This document shows positions 5,842-5,955 of a stretch of DNA of 5,955 nt, in pieces (position 1 is the first letter of the stretch; every line of letters starts with the position of its first letter). The translations under genes were made by a program, and so were the position numbers. Under the pieces are notes generated by a model, which was given only the letters and a program-made list of their open reading frames with translations, was not told the DNA's origin and ran no database searches. The DNA lies in the NCBI GenBank assembly GCA_963541805.1, contig CAUTVF010000057.1:1-5955 (forward strand), read 5' to 3'. The stretch comes from CAUTVF01 sp963541805. GTDB lineage: Bacteria; Pseudomonadota; Alphaproteobacteria; Rs-D84; CASDRH01.

Positions 5842-5952
5842 CTCCCCGACCTCAGTCGAGGGAGTAGAATCACTACTCAAATAATCAATTACTGAACAGT
5901 GAATAACGACGCTATTCCCGCCGTTGTAATTAAAGGGTTCTAATCCTCCGCA
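5836..5952 (-). pseudogene. tnpB: C-terminal tail of a TnpB-like RNA-guided nuclease (remnant or truncated by window)
   Basis: The minus-strand frame ending at TAG (5838-5836) reads 38 residues, starting CGGLEPFNYNGG and ending STPSTEVGEP. TnpB proteins of IS200/IS605-family elements commonly end with an (A)CGG or HGG motif just after the last nuclease helix, then a variable tail that runs over the right-end hairpin. ISDra2 TnpB, as I recall it, has an NAHGG...RP stretch there. The segment is GC-richer than the flanks, consistent with a mobile element. TnpB is an RNA-guided DNA endonuclease that favours element retention. A TGA lies in frame at 5953-5955, immediately before the Cys codon, so either the gene is broken or shifted there or the tail is not joined as I read it. 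The nuclease core lies outside the window, so the call rests on the tail and hairpin only. Confidence 0.5.
5842..5864 (-). mobile_element. IS200/IS605-like right-end hairpin with a bulged base
   Basis: CTCCC-CGAC (5842-5850) pairs perfectly with GTCG-GGGAG (5855-5858 and 5860-5864) around a four-base loop (5851-5854). The single unpaired base is 5859, an A on plus and T on minus. A nine-pair imperfect palindrome with one extrahelical T is the form recognised by the TnpA single-strand transposase at the ends of IS200/IS605 elements. It overlaps the end of the putative tnpB, as is usual for right ends, and would also be part of an omega RNA scaffold. The exact cleavage site and left end cannot be placed from this window. 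Confidence 0.55.
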
Positions 5953-5955
5953 TCA

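Noticed and set aside
5935..5955. A GGGTTCTAATCC stretch near the right edge that resembles a tRNA or tmRNA T arm and acceptor end
   Set aside because: The T stem does not pair beyond three positions, the loop has T where a purine is expected, and no matching D arm, anticodon arm or 5' acceptor is present upstream. The minus-strand TnpB-tail reading explains the segment better.
5953..5955. TGA read as Trp (alternative code)
   Set aside because: Trp in the recognised genes is encoded by TGG, and one TGA at the edge of a probable mobile-element remnant is weak evidence.
1..5955. CRISPR array, rRNA genes or tandem repeats
   Set aside because: I found no regularly spaced direct repeats and no rRNA-like conserved stretches.

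Overview
This is an AT-rich window (about a quarter to a third G+C by eye) that reads as an alphaproteobacterium, perhaps a host-associated or reduced lineage. The main clues are a DUF2155 protein, a DUF2062 membrane protein and the lepB-rnc pair in one tight run, plus a divergent polysaccharide deacetylase (COG2861 type). DUF2155 in particular is a family I associate with alphaproteobacteria. All recognisable Trp positions that I checked use TGG and stops are TAG or TAA, so the ordinary bacterial code fits.

Bases 1-2491 form a compact plus-strand operon: the 3' end of a DUF2155 gene (cut by the window edge), a DUF2062 gene, signal peptidase I (lepB) and ribonuclease III (rnc), with gaps of only 7 to 22 bases. 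It joins envelope protein export and processing with RNA processing. acpS and era, often found beside these genes, are absent. The run ends at a short AT-rich hairpin with a T tract. A second, stronger terminator faces the other way and belongs to the next gene.

Bases 2630-3556 (minus) encode a family II (manganese-type, DHH) inorganic pyrophosphatase. Across a roughly 100-base divergent gap, bases 3660-4730 (plus) encode a membrane-anchored divergent polysaccharide deacetylase, probably periplasmic.

The right end, 4708-5955, looks accessory. A secreted or membrane-anchored, Lys/Glu-rich helical protein of unknown function is encoded on the minus strand (4990-5691). Its frame continues open for 93 more codons beyond an amber stop, so the gene is either a recently broken longer gene or a readthrough case. 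Upstream of it is a perfect 8-base inverted repeat. At the very edge (5836-5955) is what looks like the C-terminal tail of a TnpB nuclease with the right-end hairpin of an IS200/IS605-type element, including a single bulged base. The rest of that element lies outside the window.

No tRNA, rRNA or CRISPR array is visible. The most unusual items are the amber-split helical gene and the TnpB/right-end remnant beside it. I do not see a complete new multi-gene system inside the window.
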